Shown here: in pieces, positions 33,749-43,503 of the stretch
How positions within the stretch are numbered: position 1 is the stretch's first letter
How the letters are laid out: each line of letters opens with the position of its first letter
The notes under the pieces: model-generated
The model's input: only the letters and a program-made list of their open reading frames with translations
Told to the model about the DNA's origin: nothing
Database searches by the model: none
DNA from: CAYXDO01 sp964463485
GTDB taxonomy: Bacteria > Myxococcota > Kuafuiibacteriia > Kuafuiibacteriales > Kuafuiibacteriaceae
Assembly (NCBI GenBank): GCA_964463485.1
Contig: CAYXDO010000012.1
Coordinates: 1 to 64,000 of the forward strand
DNA length: 64,000 bases
Reading direction: 5' to 3'
Translations under genes and position numbers: made by a program

Positions 33749-36709
33749 CTACCTCTGGCAATCGGATCCGCACGCGTTGCACTGGTCGTTCGATCCGCAC
33801 ACGATGCAGTTCGCGCTGCAGTCGCAACGCAAGGGTCGCATACAGCCGACGCACCATCCGGTGGGACAGTCCCAGGTGGTGTCTGGGTACGGGCAGCCAT
33901 GGCGGTTGGGCGCGATGGTGACTCCACAGTTCGTGCAATTCGACGACAGAGCATAGCGCCAGCTCCCCGGATTGCACAGGTTCGACCGTTGGACGATCGT
34001 CCCGATGGTTCCGGCTGGGCACTCATCGACTCGAGCCGGAGCTGCATCGCAGCTCTGGGGAGCGCAACAGTAGGGGCAGTCGTGAGACTTGCCGAGGTCT
34101 TGCTCGGGCGCGCAGGGCGTTGCCCGGCAGCTCCCCGCGTCGCCCGTGAGGTTCTTCTGGCCGAGCAGCACGCCGCACGAGGGGACGCAGGCTCCGTTCA
34201 TCGATTTCCAGTGGGGTTCGGGACCCGGGCAGCAGCTGCGGTTCGAATCCGCTCCGGTGTTGGCTGGGCACGTCCCGCACAGGCCGTCGGTTCGGCAGTT
34301 GCAGTCCGTCAGCGGCGCCGGCTCGCCCGGATTGCTGCATGACTCGCGCATGAGGAACGCCTCGATTCCGGCGCTCGTCCGCAGATCGCGGCGCAAGATC
34401 GCGCGTCCAAACGCCTGCCCGATCCCATTCACCTTGTAGTCGTTCTCCGAAGGCTCTGAGTAGTCCTTGCGTTGTTGCATCGTGAGGACCTCGGCCATGG
34501 CGGGCGCGAGCATGTTTCCGACGAGATGCCCGCGCCGCCCCGAGCGGTCCTCGCCCTGGTACATCAGCGACCCATCGGCATTCGTGCGGATGTAGGTCGT
34601 GACGACGCCGTTTTGGCAACAGGGTGGGTTCATCTCTTTTGCGGGCACGCCGAGCGAGGTTGGACAGGTGTTGCCGCCCGAGCATGAGATCGGCGTGAAC
34701 TCTTTGTAGCCGCAGTTGTACGAAGCGGGGCAGCCATCGTTGTGGGTGAGGAGCCACTCGGGGCGGTTGGCTCGTGGCGCGTCCGCACCTTTGAGCGACC
34801 CGACATAGTCGCTGTACTCATCCCTTCCGACCGAGCCCTCCCGCTGGACCGAGAAGTGTCCGTCGATCTCGGCGTCGCCCGCGAGGTCGTAGAGGTTGGC
34901 GAGGTAAGCCTCGGGTGCGAACGGTACGTCGAGCTCGCGGGAGACCTTCGCCATTTGGTCCCAAAGGCAGGCTGCGAGCTTGGCGAAGCGCGCGCAGGTG
35001 CTCGGCAGCGGGACGCCTGAGCTCGACTTGGCTTCGTACATGGCCGACCTGGTCCCGGCCACGGCCTTCGTTCCGTCCGGGTACACCGTGATCGCGTCTT
35101 GGATCGGCACGACTCCGCAGGAGAGGGGTTTGATGCACTTCTCCACCGCGCGCCGCTGGGCTTCGAGGTCGCGCTCATAGAGCGTATGTCGCCCGAGCCC
35201 GGAGAGGAGCTGGTCCGTCCGCACCCGTAGCTGCCGGTACCCAACGGCGCCCACGACGAGGTAGGGCTCGATGGGATTTGCGAGGAGCGCGCTCTTCAGA
35301 ACCCCGATCGCTCGGTCCGAGAAGCTCGAGACTCGGACATGAAACTGACCCGACGAATCCACGTAGGTCGATGAGTCGATCCCGTTGCCCTCGGGTTTGG
35401 GGTGAGTGTAGACCCCGCGGACGAGCATCGGGTGGTAGGTTCCCGAGACGGTTTTTGGGAATCTCAGATCTGCGGGGACGGCGAAGGTGAGTCCTTCGGG
35501 CTCGAGGAGCAGGGGCTCGCCGAGCACCTCCTCGGTCCCGCTCGCCACCGCGGTCGCCCACGCGCCTCCGGTATCGAGCGGCCGGATCGAGATGGTCGTC
35601 GGCGCCGCGAGCGCACCGCCTGGAATGTCGATCCGGGCCCCCTTGGCCGGCGAGCGGCGGTTGGTGATCTCGACGTACCCACCGGCTGAGTCGATCGTCG
35701 CGGACGCGCCATCGAGCGGCACGCCGACGACGCTGGTGGCTCGGGACGTCACCGTTGCTCCGGAGACCGAGGCGACCGCCACGAAGGTCTGAGCGCCTTT
35801 CTCCAGGGACGTGGGAGTCCAGCTGACTTGGCCGGTGGCCGGGTCCAGCGTCGCGCTGGAAGGTTTGGTAGGCATGGTCAAGGTCACGGGCGTGCTGACC
35901 GAACCCACGAGTCGAACCGTGAATGAGTAGGTCGTGCCCGCGACGGCGTGGCGGGGCACGGCCAAGTCCACCACGACGGCCGGCGCCGTCGGGTCTGGGT
36001 CGGAGGAGTCCGGCAGGCCGTCTCCGTCGTCATCGGGGTCCGCAACATCACCGATCCCGTCGCCGTCCAGGTCCGTAGCCTCGGATCCGTCGTTCGGGAA
36101 TCGGTCCGCGGCGCCGAAGAAACCGTCTCCGTCCGGGTCGGTGGGGGCGACGCAGCCGCCGGGTCCCAGTCCCATACACGAGGCTCCACACGCGCCTACG
36201 CCCACGGCGCCCGACGAGTCCTTGCAGAGGATCGGGAACCCCGCGAGGCACGCGCCGGGGCGCCTCAAGCCAGCGAGCGAGCAGGGGCAGGCGTCCGCCG
36301 CTCCGTCTCCGTCGGTGTCCACCCACGCGGACGGGTCGCAGGTCTCCGAGAGCTCCCCGGAGGGTGAAGGGGGAGGCGTCGACGACCCGCAGGTCCCGCA
36401 GTCTGCCGGGCAGCTCGCCGCGGTCTCTGCGCTCTCGCAGGTGCCATTGCCGCAAGTGAATTGTTTCGCCGCGGGGCCGGAGGTCTGCGCGCAGTCCCCT
36501 GCGCAGCTTCCGTTCGCGCTCTCCGTGCATGAGCACACGCCATCCCCGCACGCGCCGCCCGCCGCTCGCACGGCCTCCTCCACGGTCGAGAGCTCGTCAC
36601 CGCCGCATCCATCCTGGCTGGCCGGCAGCCCGATCAGCCCGAGCATCAGCAGGGCGGCGATCACGATCATCGCCGCGAGCACGCGATTTCTAGTCTGTCG
36701 TGGTCTCAT
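33749..36709 (-). CDS. large Cys-rich surface protein with TSP3-like Ca-binding repeats
   Basis: 986 residues. ATG 36709 follows an AGGTGAG site. N-terminal membrane helix/signal (VLAAMIVIAALLMLGLIGLPA), then Cys-rich modules CGDGVCSCTE and CGNGTCESAE...CPADCGTCG, then thrombospondin-3-type acidic loops (DTDGDGAADACP, DPDGDGFFGAADRFPNDG, DLDGDGIGDVADPDDDGDG) that bind calcium in that family. An immunoglobulin-like stretch follows (YSFTVRLVGSVSTPVTLTMP), then a long section with a ZU5-like look, and the C-terminus is again Cys-rich. Probably a surface-exposed or secreted structural protein. Confidence 0.75.
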   Translation of the reverse strand: MRPRQTRNRVLAAMIVIAALLMLGLIGLPASQDGCGGDELSTVEEAVRAAGGACGDGVCSCTESANGSCAGDCAQTSGPAAKQFTCGNGTCESAETAASCPADCGTCGSSTPPPSPSGELSETCDPSAWVDTDGDGAADACPCSLAGLRRPGACLAGFPILCKDSSGAVGVGACGASCMGLGPGGCVAPTDPDGDGFFGAADRFPNDGSEATDLDGDGIGDVADPDDDGDGLPDSSDPDPTAPAVVVDLAVPRHAVAGTTYSFTVRLVGSVSTPVTLTMPTKPSSATLDPATGQVSWTPTSLEKGAQTFVAVASVSGATVTSRATSVVGVPLDGASATIDSAGGYVEITNRRSPAKGARIDIPGGALAAPTTISIRPLDTGGAWATAVASGTEEVLGEPLLLEPEGLTFAVPADLRFPKTVSGTYHPMLVRGVYTHPKPEGNGIDSSTYVDSSGQFHVRVSSFSDRAIGVLKSALLANPIEPYLVVGAVGYRQLRVRTDQLLSGLGRHTLYERDLEAQRRAVEKCIKPLSCGVVPIQDAITVYPDGTKAVAGTRSAMYEAKSSSGVPLPSTCARFAKLAACLWDQMAKVSRELDVPFAPEAYLANLYDLAGDAEIDGHFSVQREGSVGRDEYSDYVGSLKGADAPRANRPEWLLTHNDGCPASYNCGYKEFTPISCSGGNTCPTSLGVPAKEMNPPCCQNGVVTTYIRTNADGSLMYQGEDRSGRRGHLVGNMLAPAMAEVLTMQQRKDYSEPSENDYKVNGIGQAFGRAILRRDLRTSAGIEAFLMRESCSNPGEPAPLTDCNCRTDGLCGTCPANTGADSNRSCCPGPEPHWKSMNGACVPSCGVLLGQKNLTGDAGSCRATPCAPEQDLGKSHDCPYCCAPQSCDAAPARVDECPAGTIGTIVQRSNLCNPGSWRYALSSNCTNCGVTIAPNRHGCPYPDTTWDCPTGWCVGCMRPLRCDCSANCIVCGSNDQCNACGSDCQR

Positions 36710-36770
36710 ACTCACCTCGTATCATTGGCGTTGCTTTTCAGAAATCACCCAACAGGCGTTTGCGGCCGTC

Positions 36771-36800
36771 TGCGGGCAGGTGCGGGCAGGCGCGGGCAGG
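36771..36800 (+). repeat. three-copy 10-bp repeat upstream of the Cys-rich gene
   Basis: Three direct copies of TGCGGGCAGG (the last begins with C) in a row, exactly one helical turn apart, about 60 bases upstream of the Cys-rich gene start. Could be a binding array for a regulator; too short to exclude chance in GC-rich DNA. Confidence 0.6.
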
Positions 36801-36866
36801 TCCGCGGTCGAAGATGGATCGCGCATACTCACGCGCCGGATGTGCACTGCTATTTGCGAGCACGGC

Positions 36867-37436
36867 TCAGCGTGAGGGGTGGAAGGCGCCGGCGAGCGCG
36901 CCTCGCAGGCCCACGGCGACCTCACCGAGGCTCGGTGCGGAGGTGTTGGATCCGTTGCCGCTGAAGGTCTGTCCCGGGACGAGCCGCATGGGGTCGAGGC
37001 CCGTCTTCTGCGCCACGACCTTGGCGGCGCTGTAGCCGATCGTCGCGACTCCGACTCCTGCGGCCATGACCTCGCGGCCGATCGTCTTGGCCACAGCCTT
37101 TGCGTGCCCATCGGAGGACTTTGGCTCGAACCCATCGACGGAGTGCCGGGTGGCGTCGTACGCGTTGAGCCAGTGGTCCATGTCCCGGAGCTGGGTTGGG
37201 GACAGCGGCGAGCTCGCGCCGAGAGCCTTTCGAATCTCTTCCGAGGCCGCGCGCTGTTCAGCGGGAGTCACTTGCATTCCTGGGTCGCCGCCCCGCGCGA
37301 TGATGACCTTCGCCAGCGCCTCCTTCGACGAGCCGAGGCGTAGGACCAAGGTCTGGGAGGCGGAGCCGGCGTCGAACTGGGGGGCCGCGGCGCGCTGAGA
37401 TAGTTGGGTGACTCGGTTGTCGATCTTCAAGCTCAT
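36867..37436 (-). CDS. hypothetical protein
   Basis: 189 residues from ATG 37436 (GGAG site seven bases before). No signal peptide. The first half is helical (SQTLVLRLGSSKEALAKVIIARGG, EQRAASEEIRKALG), the second has a hydrophobic stretch (GVGVATIGYSAAKVVAQ) and a Gly/Ala-rich end. Reading direction is away from the 14-bp iterons and the FHA activator, with which it shares the intergenic region. No family recognised. Confidence 0.6.
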   Translation of the reverse strand: MSLKIDNRVTQLSQRAAAPQFDAGSASQTLVLRLGSSKEALAKVIIARGGDPGMQVTPAEQRAASEEIRKALGASSPLSPTQLRDMDHWLNAYDATRHSVDGFEPKSSDGHAKAVAKTIGREVMAAGVGVATIGYSAAKVVAQKTGLDPMRLVPGQTFSGNGSNTSAPSLGEVAVGLRGALAGAFHPSR

Positions 37437-37560
37437 CGTGGGTCTCCGGCTCGGGGTTCGTTTCACGGCGGAGCAGAAATCGGGCCACCCGCGTCTGGTG
37501 AGCCACGGCTCGATTTCGGTGGGTTCGGGGGCATTTCAGAGCGAATTTGCGGCCCTTTCT

Positions 37561-37682
37561 GCCCGGTCATTCTTGCTCGGTCATTTTTGCCCGGTCATTT
37601 TTGCCCGGTCGGTGCACGAAGGAAGGCACTGATGCATTCAAGTGAGGGGATCCGGTCATTCTTGCCCGGTCGTTTTTCCCGG
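37561..37682 (+). repeat. 14-bp iterons in a divergent promoter region
   Basis: Copies of CCGGTCATTTTTGC-like units with exact 14-base spacing (CGGTC at 37564, 37578, 37592, 37606, then 37653 and 37667, with a degenerate one at about 37680). They fill the space between the divergent starts at 37436 (minus) and 37741 (plus). Spacing and position suggest a cooperative protein-binding array. Not coding, since 14 is not a multiple of three. Confidence 0.85.
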
Positions 37683-37740
37683 CGATCCCGCCTACAGGCG
37701 GGTCTCGCTTCGCTCAGCGCAATTCGGGTAGCCTCTGCCC

Positions 37741-39756
37741 GTGCGCGATCGGGAGCAGGGCGAGTCCACTCTTCTCCTCGAGGAGGCTGTATTCGAGTCC
37801 GAGCTGAAGTGGTCGCTTCTCGTGTTCAGCGGAGATTCGGCACAGGTGGTGCGGCTCGAGCCTGACAAGCCGATCGTCGTGGGACGATCGGCGCCGGCGG
37901 AGGTCGTGGTCACGGACACGACGCTCTCGCGAGCGCACGCGCGGTTCCGGTTGGAGGGTGACGAGGTCTGGGTGGAGGATCTCGGCTCGCGGAACGGGAC
38001 TTCGGTGGGCGGTCGCCGCGTGGAGCGAGCGCGGCTCGAGGTGGGCGACGATGCGATGCTCGGAGTCGTTCGCGTGTCCGTTCACCTCGCGGGCCGGCCG
38101 AGGTCCGAGCCGTCTGGGTCGTGGACCCACGACCGTTTCATGAGCAGCCTCGCCGACGAGATCGTGCGCGCGGAGGACCTCCGCCGCGAGGTCGCGCTGG
38201 TCATCCTGCGGGATCCTTCGCCTGGCGGCGTCGAGCGATGGGTCACGCGCCTGCGACCCTCGCTCCGAAGGATCGATCGCGTGGCCAGGTACTCAGCTTC
38301 CGAGTTGGAGATACTCTTGCCCGAGACGAGTCGGGTCGGAGCCACGACGTTCGCTGAGTCGATCTCGAGGAACGCCGCGGCGGACGTTCGGTGCGCGATC
38401 GCGACCTTCCCTGAGTCCGGGCGCACCGCCGACGAGGTGCTCGCGGCCGCGCGAAGCGCGTTCGATGGGCGCGCGGAGGGTGCGCGGGTGCGGGCGGCGG
38501 GCGCCGAGAGCCTCGCCGAGCCCGAGGCTCCGGTCATTGTCAGCCCGGTCACGCAGGAGCTCTTCAGGGCGGTCGATCGGGTCTCGAACGCCGCCCTGCC
38601 GGTCCTGATCATCGGCGAGACCGGTTCGGGCAAGGAGGTCGTCGCGCGTCGCATCCACGAGGGCGGCTCGCGCGAGAAAGCGCCGTTTCGAGCGGTCAAC
38701 TGCGCCGCGATTCCCGGGACGCTGCTCGAGAGCACACTCTTTGGGCACGAGAAGGGCGCTTTTACCGGAGCGACCGCTCGTGGGGTCGGCGTGTTCGAGA
38801 GCGCCGGAGCTGGCACGGTCTTTCTCGACGAGGTCGCAGAGCTCTCGCCTGCCGCGCAGGCCGCGCTGCTGAGAGTGCTCGAAGCCCGGAAGATCGTCCG
38901 CGTCGGCGGCACGGAAGAGCACGCCGTCGAAGCTCGCGTGGTCGCCGCGACCCACCGCGACCTCGAGTCGATGGCCGACGCAGGAGCGTTCCGGGCGGAC
39001 CTGTTCTATCGACTCAACGCGATCACGATCTCGGTGCCTCCGCTCCGCGAACGCCCCGAGGACATCCCTGCGCTCGCGACTCGATTTTCCAGAGCGGCAA
39101 GTGCCCGCAACGATTGCCCCCCCAAGGTGCTCGCCGCTGACACGCTGGAGCGGCTGATCCGGTACGCCTGGCCTGGCAACGTCCGCGAGCTCCGCAACGT
39201 CGTCGAGCGAGCCGTCGTGATCTCGGAGGGGTTGGTCATCCAACCGACCGACCTGCCCGAGAGAGTTCGAGGCAGCGCGCTCATGGTTGGCAGCTCGGCG
39301 ACGCCGGAGCGGACGAGCGCGAACGACCAACTCATGCGGCGGAGCTTTCGGGACGCGGTCGATGATTACGAGGCGGCGATCCTCGTCGACGCGCTCGCCG
39401 ACGCAGGTGGGAGTAGGGCTGAAACCTCCCGCCGGCTGCAGGTTCCGCTTCGAACGCTGACCAACAAGATCAACACCTACCGACTCGAGTCCCATGACAC
39501 GGCCAGGCGAGGCGAGCTCTCGGAGTGGCTCCGGACCGTCGAGGCGGACCTTCGAGCAGCCACCGGGTCCACGCTCGCCGACCTCGCGTTCGGCGAGCGC
39601 ATCGAAGCGTTGGAGAAGCTCTTGATCGGCACGGCGCTCGAGGCCGCGGATGGGAACAAGGCCGAGGCCGCCCGTAGGCTCGACATGCCCATCAAGACCC
39701 TGAGCAACAAAGCCCACGCCTTTGGTCTGCGCACCCGCGTCGCCTCGAAGGTCTGA
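37741..39756 (+). CDS. FHA-domain sigma-54 transcription activator with two Fis-type HTHs
   Basis: 671 residues from GTG 37741. Domains in order: FHA (residues 35-105, VVGRSAPAEVVVTDTTLSRAHARF and NGT), which binds phosphothreonine; a degenerate diguanylate-cyclase-like domain (about 120-250, RVARYSASELEILLPETSR, no active GG(D/E)EF); AAA+ sigma-54 domain with GETGSGKE Walker A, intact GAFTGA and FLDEV; then two HTHs of Fis type (RAETSRRLQVPLRTLTNKI and KAEAARRLDMPIKTLSNKA). It activates -24/-12 promoters after kinase input; the Ser/Thr kinases in this window are plausible sources. Two HTHs in one activator is unusual. Confidence 0.9.
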   Translation: MRDREQGESTLLLEEAVFESELKWSLLVFSGDSAQVVRLEPDKPIVVGRSAPAEVVVTDTTLSRAHARFRLEGDEVWVEDLGSRNGTSVGGRRVERARLEVGDDAMLGVVRVSVHLAGRPRSEPSGSWTHDRFMSSLADEIVRAEDLRREVALVILRDPSPGGVERWVTRLRPSLRRIDRVARYSASELEILLPETSRVGATTFAESISRNAAADVRCAIATFPESGRTADEVLAAARSAFDGRAEGARVRAAGAESLAEPEAPVIVSPVTQELFRAVDRVSNAALPVLIIGETGSGKEVVARRIHEGGSREKAPFRAVNCAAIPGTLLESTLFGHEKGAFTGATARGVGVFESAGAGTVFLDEVAELSPAAQAALLRVLEARKIVRVGGTEEHAVEARVVAATHRDLESMADAGAFRADLFYRLNAITISVPPLRERPEDIPALATRFSRAASARNDCPPKVLAADTLERLIRYAWPGNVRELRNVVERAVVISEGLVIQPTDLPERVRGSALMVGSSATPERTSANDQLMRRSFRDAVDDYEAAILVDALADAGGSRAETSRRLQVPLRTLTNKINTYRLESHDTARRGELSEWLRTVEADLRAATGSTLADLAFGERIEALEKLLIGTALEAADGNKAEAARRLDMPIKTLSNKAHAFGLRTRVASKV

Positions 39757-39783
39757 CGCAGGTCGAGGCAACTCATCGGCAAC

Positions 39784-41637
39784 TCACTTTGCGACGACGC
39801 GGGTGACTCGGACCAGCTCGGCGGACCAAGGCAACAACGCGACCCATTCGTTCTCCGCCGTCAACACGAACCGTCGCACGACCCCCCTGCCGACGGGCAC
39901 GGAGCCCGGCAGGAATCGCGCGCTCGACGGATCGAAGAGGGCGAGGTGAGCTTCGAGGTTTGCGTCGATGGCGGCCGTGAGGACCAAGGAGCCGGACTCT
40001 GAGGCGGTCGCGGACGGAGGCCAATGGGCTAGGGCGGTGGGCGCGGCCATGGGTTCGTAGAACGCGCTTCGGCCTTCGTCGTCTCCACCCGAGAGGACGT
40101 GCACGCTGCTGTCGGTGCCGAGCGCAGGCAGGACCAACTCAGCGGGGCTCGTCGTCTGAGCGAAGACGTCCAGGGAGCGTCCGCCCCTCTGAGGTTTGAG
40201 TTGACTCGTGGCTCGTACTTCGAGCTCCGGCAAAGACAGAGCGATGACGGTGTCCGAAAAGTCATCGGTGACGATCCACCCGGCTTCTGCGCCGGCGGAG
40301 ACTCGTTCGAGCTGTCGGAATCTCGTCTGCGGAAAGTCGTGGGCGGCTTCGGTCGCGAGCGTGCGAGCGTCGAGGAGCCGAACGATGGATGCGGGCTGGC
40401 GCTCTTCCCTCGACCCCGTGGGCGCGCGCGGATCGATCCACGCGCACAGGCCAATCACGTCGTCATTCACACTCAGCCAGGTAGGCGTCACGAGCGCGCT
40501 CGGGGTGGCGCGGAGGGCTGGATCCACGGGGATCTCGCGAAGCTCGGTGACTCGTCCCAGACCGTCGGTGCGCCCGATCCTCAGAGGCTCCTCGAAGGCG
40601 ACGACGAAGCCGGGCCCTGCCGGGTCGCGACCGATTCGACGGGCTCCAGGCGGTGTGGTCGAGGACGCCACGACGGAGAAGTCGTCCGCGCGCAGGACGA
40701 TCAGGCGGTCGGGCTCGGGGCTCGCCGGGGCGTCGCCGGAGCGCCCATCGAACGTGATGACGCCGAGCAGATCTCCGTTTACGGCCAGGTCGGGCGCGTA
40801 CCCGTAGTCCGCTTGCCCGAACTCGCGGAAACCGATCAAGTCGATCGAGCTGGGTTCCAGGAGCGGCAGGTCGAACAGCCGGGCTCGCTCCTTCACCGCG
40901 ATCGCGGGCTGGTGGGCGCGGCCGCGGATGACGGCAGAGCAGGTGCTCTCGGCGTTCTTGCACTCGAAGCCCGCCGTGCCACGTCCACAGCCGTGCTGAG
41001 GGGTCTCGGGGACGCAGATGGCGTCTCGAGCGGAGACCGCGGCGACGAGCTTTCCGACGCCGCAGCTCGTGCCTTCGAGCTCGAGGTCGCAGCCTCTCTG
41101 ACGAAGCTTCGCATCGCAGTGAACCGGTCCGTCGCCGCACGAGATCTCGACGACCCACTCGGTCTCTGCGCAGGTGCCGCTGCCTTCGAACGCGTCGTCG
41201 CATCGCGGGAGCCAACCTGCGCCGACGCTGAAGGGCGGGGGCCCGGCCCTGAGGGGCTCACCGGGGCTTCCGGTGGCGGACCAGTCGGGTGTCGGAAGCG
41301 GCACGTTCGACTCGGTTGCCCGCAGGAGCGGCGCCGAGAAGAGCTCTTCGACGGTCGGAGGAAAGACCGTCTCCAGGCGCTCGCGCGACCAGGACACGGC
41401 CGCGATGCGCTCGGCGGAGGAGGGCACTTCGTCCGCGACGGACAGGGTCGGTCGACCGGGGTCGTACGCGGCAAGGCCCGTCGCTCCGACAAGGTCTCCA
41501 GAGGCATCCAGGAACAGAAATCCGATCCAACCAGTCGGAAGCTCCAAAGCCTCGAAGCTCCACCGCGGCGGGGGCGCACAGGCGGCCAGGGATGCGGTGA
41601 GCAACCAGAGAGCGCGGCCCGGCGCGGCACGACGCAT
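39784..41637 (-). CDS. large predicted lipoprotein, propeller-like, paralogue C
   Basis: 617 residues. GGAG site before ATG 41637; lipobox at SLAAC (Cys20). Beta-rich throughout. The N-terminal strands (IGFLFLDASGDLVGATGLAAYD, ERIAAVSWSRERLETVF) align by eye with those of the other exported lipoproteins of this window. Cys pairs in the middle (GDGPVHCDAKLRQRGCDLE, CVPETPQHGCGRG). It lies convergent with the FHA activator and divergent from the kinase pair with 162 bases between starts. Function unknown. Confidence 0.7.
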   Translation of the reverse strand: MRRAAPGRALWLLTASLAACAPPPRWSFEALELPTGWIGFLFLDASGDLVGATGLAAYDPGRPTLSVADEVPSSAERIAAVSWSRERLETVFPPTVEELFSAPLLRATESNVPLPTPDWSATGSPGEPLRAGPPPFSVGAGWLPRCDDAFEGSGTCAETEWVVEISCGDGPVHCDAKLRQRGCDLELEGTSCGVGKLVAAVSARDAICVPETPQHGCGRGTAGFECKNAESTCSAVIRGRAHQPAIAVKERARLFDLPLLEPSSIDLIGFREFGQADYGYAPDLAVNGDLLGVITFDGRSGDAPASPEPDRLIVLRADDFSVVASSTTPPGARRIGRDPAGPGFVVAFEEPLRIGRTDGLGRVTELREIPVDPALRATPSALVTPTWLSVNDDVIGLCAWIDPRAPTGSREERQPASIVRLLDARTLATEAAHDFPQTRFRQLERVSAGAEAGWIVTDDFSDTVIALSLPELEVRATSQLKPQRGGRSLDVFAQTTSPAELVLPALGTDSSVHVLSGGDDEGRSAFYEPMAAPTALAHWPPSATASESGSLVLTAAIDANLEAHLALFDPSSARFLPGSVPVGRGVVRRFVLTAENEWVALLPWSAELVRVTRVVAK

Positions 41638-41799
41638 CGCTCCATCATCCACGAAATCGCCGCTCAGGGGAGAGCCAAACTCTGCAGCCCGGGACCATCT
41701 CGAAAGTCATCGTCTTGGGTTGGGCGAGCGACCAGCAGAGCATGAGACTGTTCGGCCGCGGGTTGACTCGCAGGCGACGTTTGGGCGTCCGTTAGCCTC

Positions 41800-43503
41800 G
41801 TGCCGCCGCTCCCTGGAGGTCCGCGCGCCGTCCCTGAGGGCCTGCTCGTCTCGAGCACCGGGGAGTCGTATCGAGCCCTGAGCTTTCTCGGACAAGGGAG
41901 CGCCGCGGACGTGTTTCGCGCCGCGGAGGTTGCCTCGGGCCAGCCTTGCGCCGTGAAGATCCTGCGCGCTGCGCATCTCTCGAGCCGGTTCGGAGTGCGG
42001 TTCATCCGGGAGGCAAGGGGGCTCGCCGGCCTGCGTCATCCCAACGTCGTTCGTGCGCTCGGCTCCGGGATGAGCCCCGGCGGTCTCCCCTTCATCGCGA
42101 TGGAGCTCGTCGAAGGCAAGACCCTCGACGCGCTCGTCGGCCCTCGGCATCCCGCGGCGTTCGTCGCCGCCACCCTCCGGCAAGTCGCCGCTGGGCTCGC
42201 CGCGGGACACGCAAAAGGCATCGTTCACCGGGACCTCAAGCCTCGAAACCTGATGATTTCAAGGCAAAGCTACCGGTTCCGCGTTCGTGTCCTCGACTTC
42301 GGCATCGCGCGATTCTCGAGCGACCCGGAGCTTACTCGCATCACCGCGAGCGGCTCGCTGCTCGGCTCCCCGGCCTTCATGGCCCCGGATCAGATCCGAA
42401 ATCCGAGCGACGTGGACCCGAGGGATGACTTGTACGCGCTCGGGATCGTCGGGTACGCGCTCGTCTCGGGGGCGATACCATTCTCTGGCCAGACCGCGCG
42501 GGTCCTCCACGCCCAGTTGAGTCAAGAGCCGCCACGACTCCCGGAGCTCCACGGGATCGATGACCTAGTCCATGCGCTCCTGCAGAAGTCGCGCGACCGC
42601 CGGCCGGCCTCCGCGGGTGCGGTGATCGCACGACTGGACCAGATGTTCGGGGCGCCCGGCGACGACTCGGGTGAGTCTGAGTTCCAAGGTCGCGAGGACA
42701 CGCTCGAGACGATTCCCGAGGTGGCTCTGACTCGCGCCCTACCGACCGAGCTCCTGATTCGCGCGCCGCCGCCGGCCCCGCTCCCCCCCGCGAGGAAGTG
42801 GCTCTGGGTGCTCAACGGAGCGACCGCGTCGCTGGCGGCGGCCGCGGCGTTGCTGCTGCTGCTGCGGGAACCCGCCGATCGACGGACTGCCTCGAAGATC
42901 TTGGAGCCATCTGTGGGGTCGAGCACGTCGTCTCGAGTCCTCGAGCGCCCGCCGGAGGTTCCGGTCGCGCCGCTGACCCGCTCGGCGTCGCGCGCCGGGA
43001 TCGCGGTCGCGGAGGTACCTGCCACGCGCGAGGCTCCGGCGAGGCTGCCGGGTCAGGCTCCTGATCGAGCCCCGAGACGTGAGGAGAACAGGCCGGATCC
43101 GTCGGCGACCCCGTCCAGCGAGCAGGCGCTTAGTGTGGGCCTCGAACCCTTGGGGCTCAGGCTAGAGGAGCTCTCGAGGCTTCCCGAGGTCGCTCGCGAG
43201 CTCGACGCGTGGCGACGGGCGACGTCTCGCGATGAGCTCGCCCTCCGCGAGGCCCTGATCGAACGCGTGCGCGCTGCGAGGATCGGCGACGAGCTTCTGG
43301 ACGCGAAGCTCGCGGCCCTGCGCGCGAGCCTCGCGGCGGCCGGCTCGCGATCGATTGGCCTCGCAGTCGAACCGCTGGAGCGCGACTACCTCGACCTCAT
43401 GAGCGAGCGTCCGAACGCCGACACGCAGGCGGACCGCCGGCGGCTCGCGCGCAGCATCGAGCGCGTTCGTGCTCGCTTGGACGCGCTGGTAGGATCGCGC
43501 TGA
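41800..43503 (+). CDS. Ser/Thr protein kinase 1 of a coupled pair
   Basis: 567 residues from GTG 41800. Kinase domain at residues 25-285 with GQGSAADVF glycine loop, CAVKIL lysine, GIVHRDLKPRNLM, VLDFGIARF, and FMAPDQ instead of APE. A membrane helix follows (LWVLNGATASLAAAAALLLLL, about 330-350), then a charged extracytoplasmic region ending in two long helices (LDAWRRATSRDELALREALI, LAARS...ARLDAL). Its stop overlaps the next kinase start by one base (TGATG), so both are translated together. Typical of myxobacterial sensor kinases. Confidence 0.88.
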   Translation: MPPLPGGPRAVPEGLLVSSTGESYRALSFLGQGSAADVFRAAEVASGQPCAVKILRAAHLSSRFGVRFIREARGLAGLRHPNVVRALGSGMSPGGLPFIAMELVEGKTLDALVGPRHPAAFVAATLRQVAAGLAAGHAKGIVHRDLKPRNLMISRQSYRFRVRVLDFGIARFSSDPELTRITASGSLLGSPAFMAPDQIRNPSDVDPRDDLYALGIVGYALVSGAIPFSGQTARVLHAQLSQEPPRLPELHGIDDLVHALLQKSRDRRPASAGAVIARLDQMFGAPGDDSGESEFQGREDTLETIPEVALTRALPTELLIRAPPPAPLPPARKWLWVLNGATASLAAAAALLLLLREPADRRTASKILEPSVGSSTSSRVLERPPEVPVAPLTRSASRAGIAVAEVPATREAPARLPGQAPDRAPRREENRPDPSATPSSEQALSVGLEPLGLRLEELSRLPEVARELDAWRRATSRDELALREALIERVRAARIGDELLDAKLAALRASLAAAGSRSIGLAVEPLERDYLDLMSERPNADTQADRRRLARSIERVRARLDALVGSR

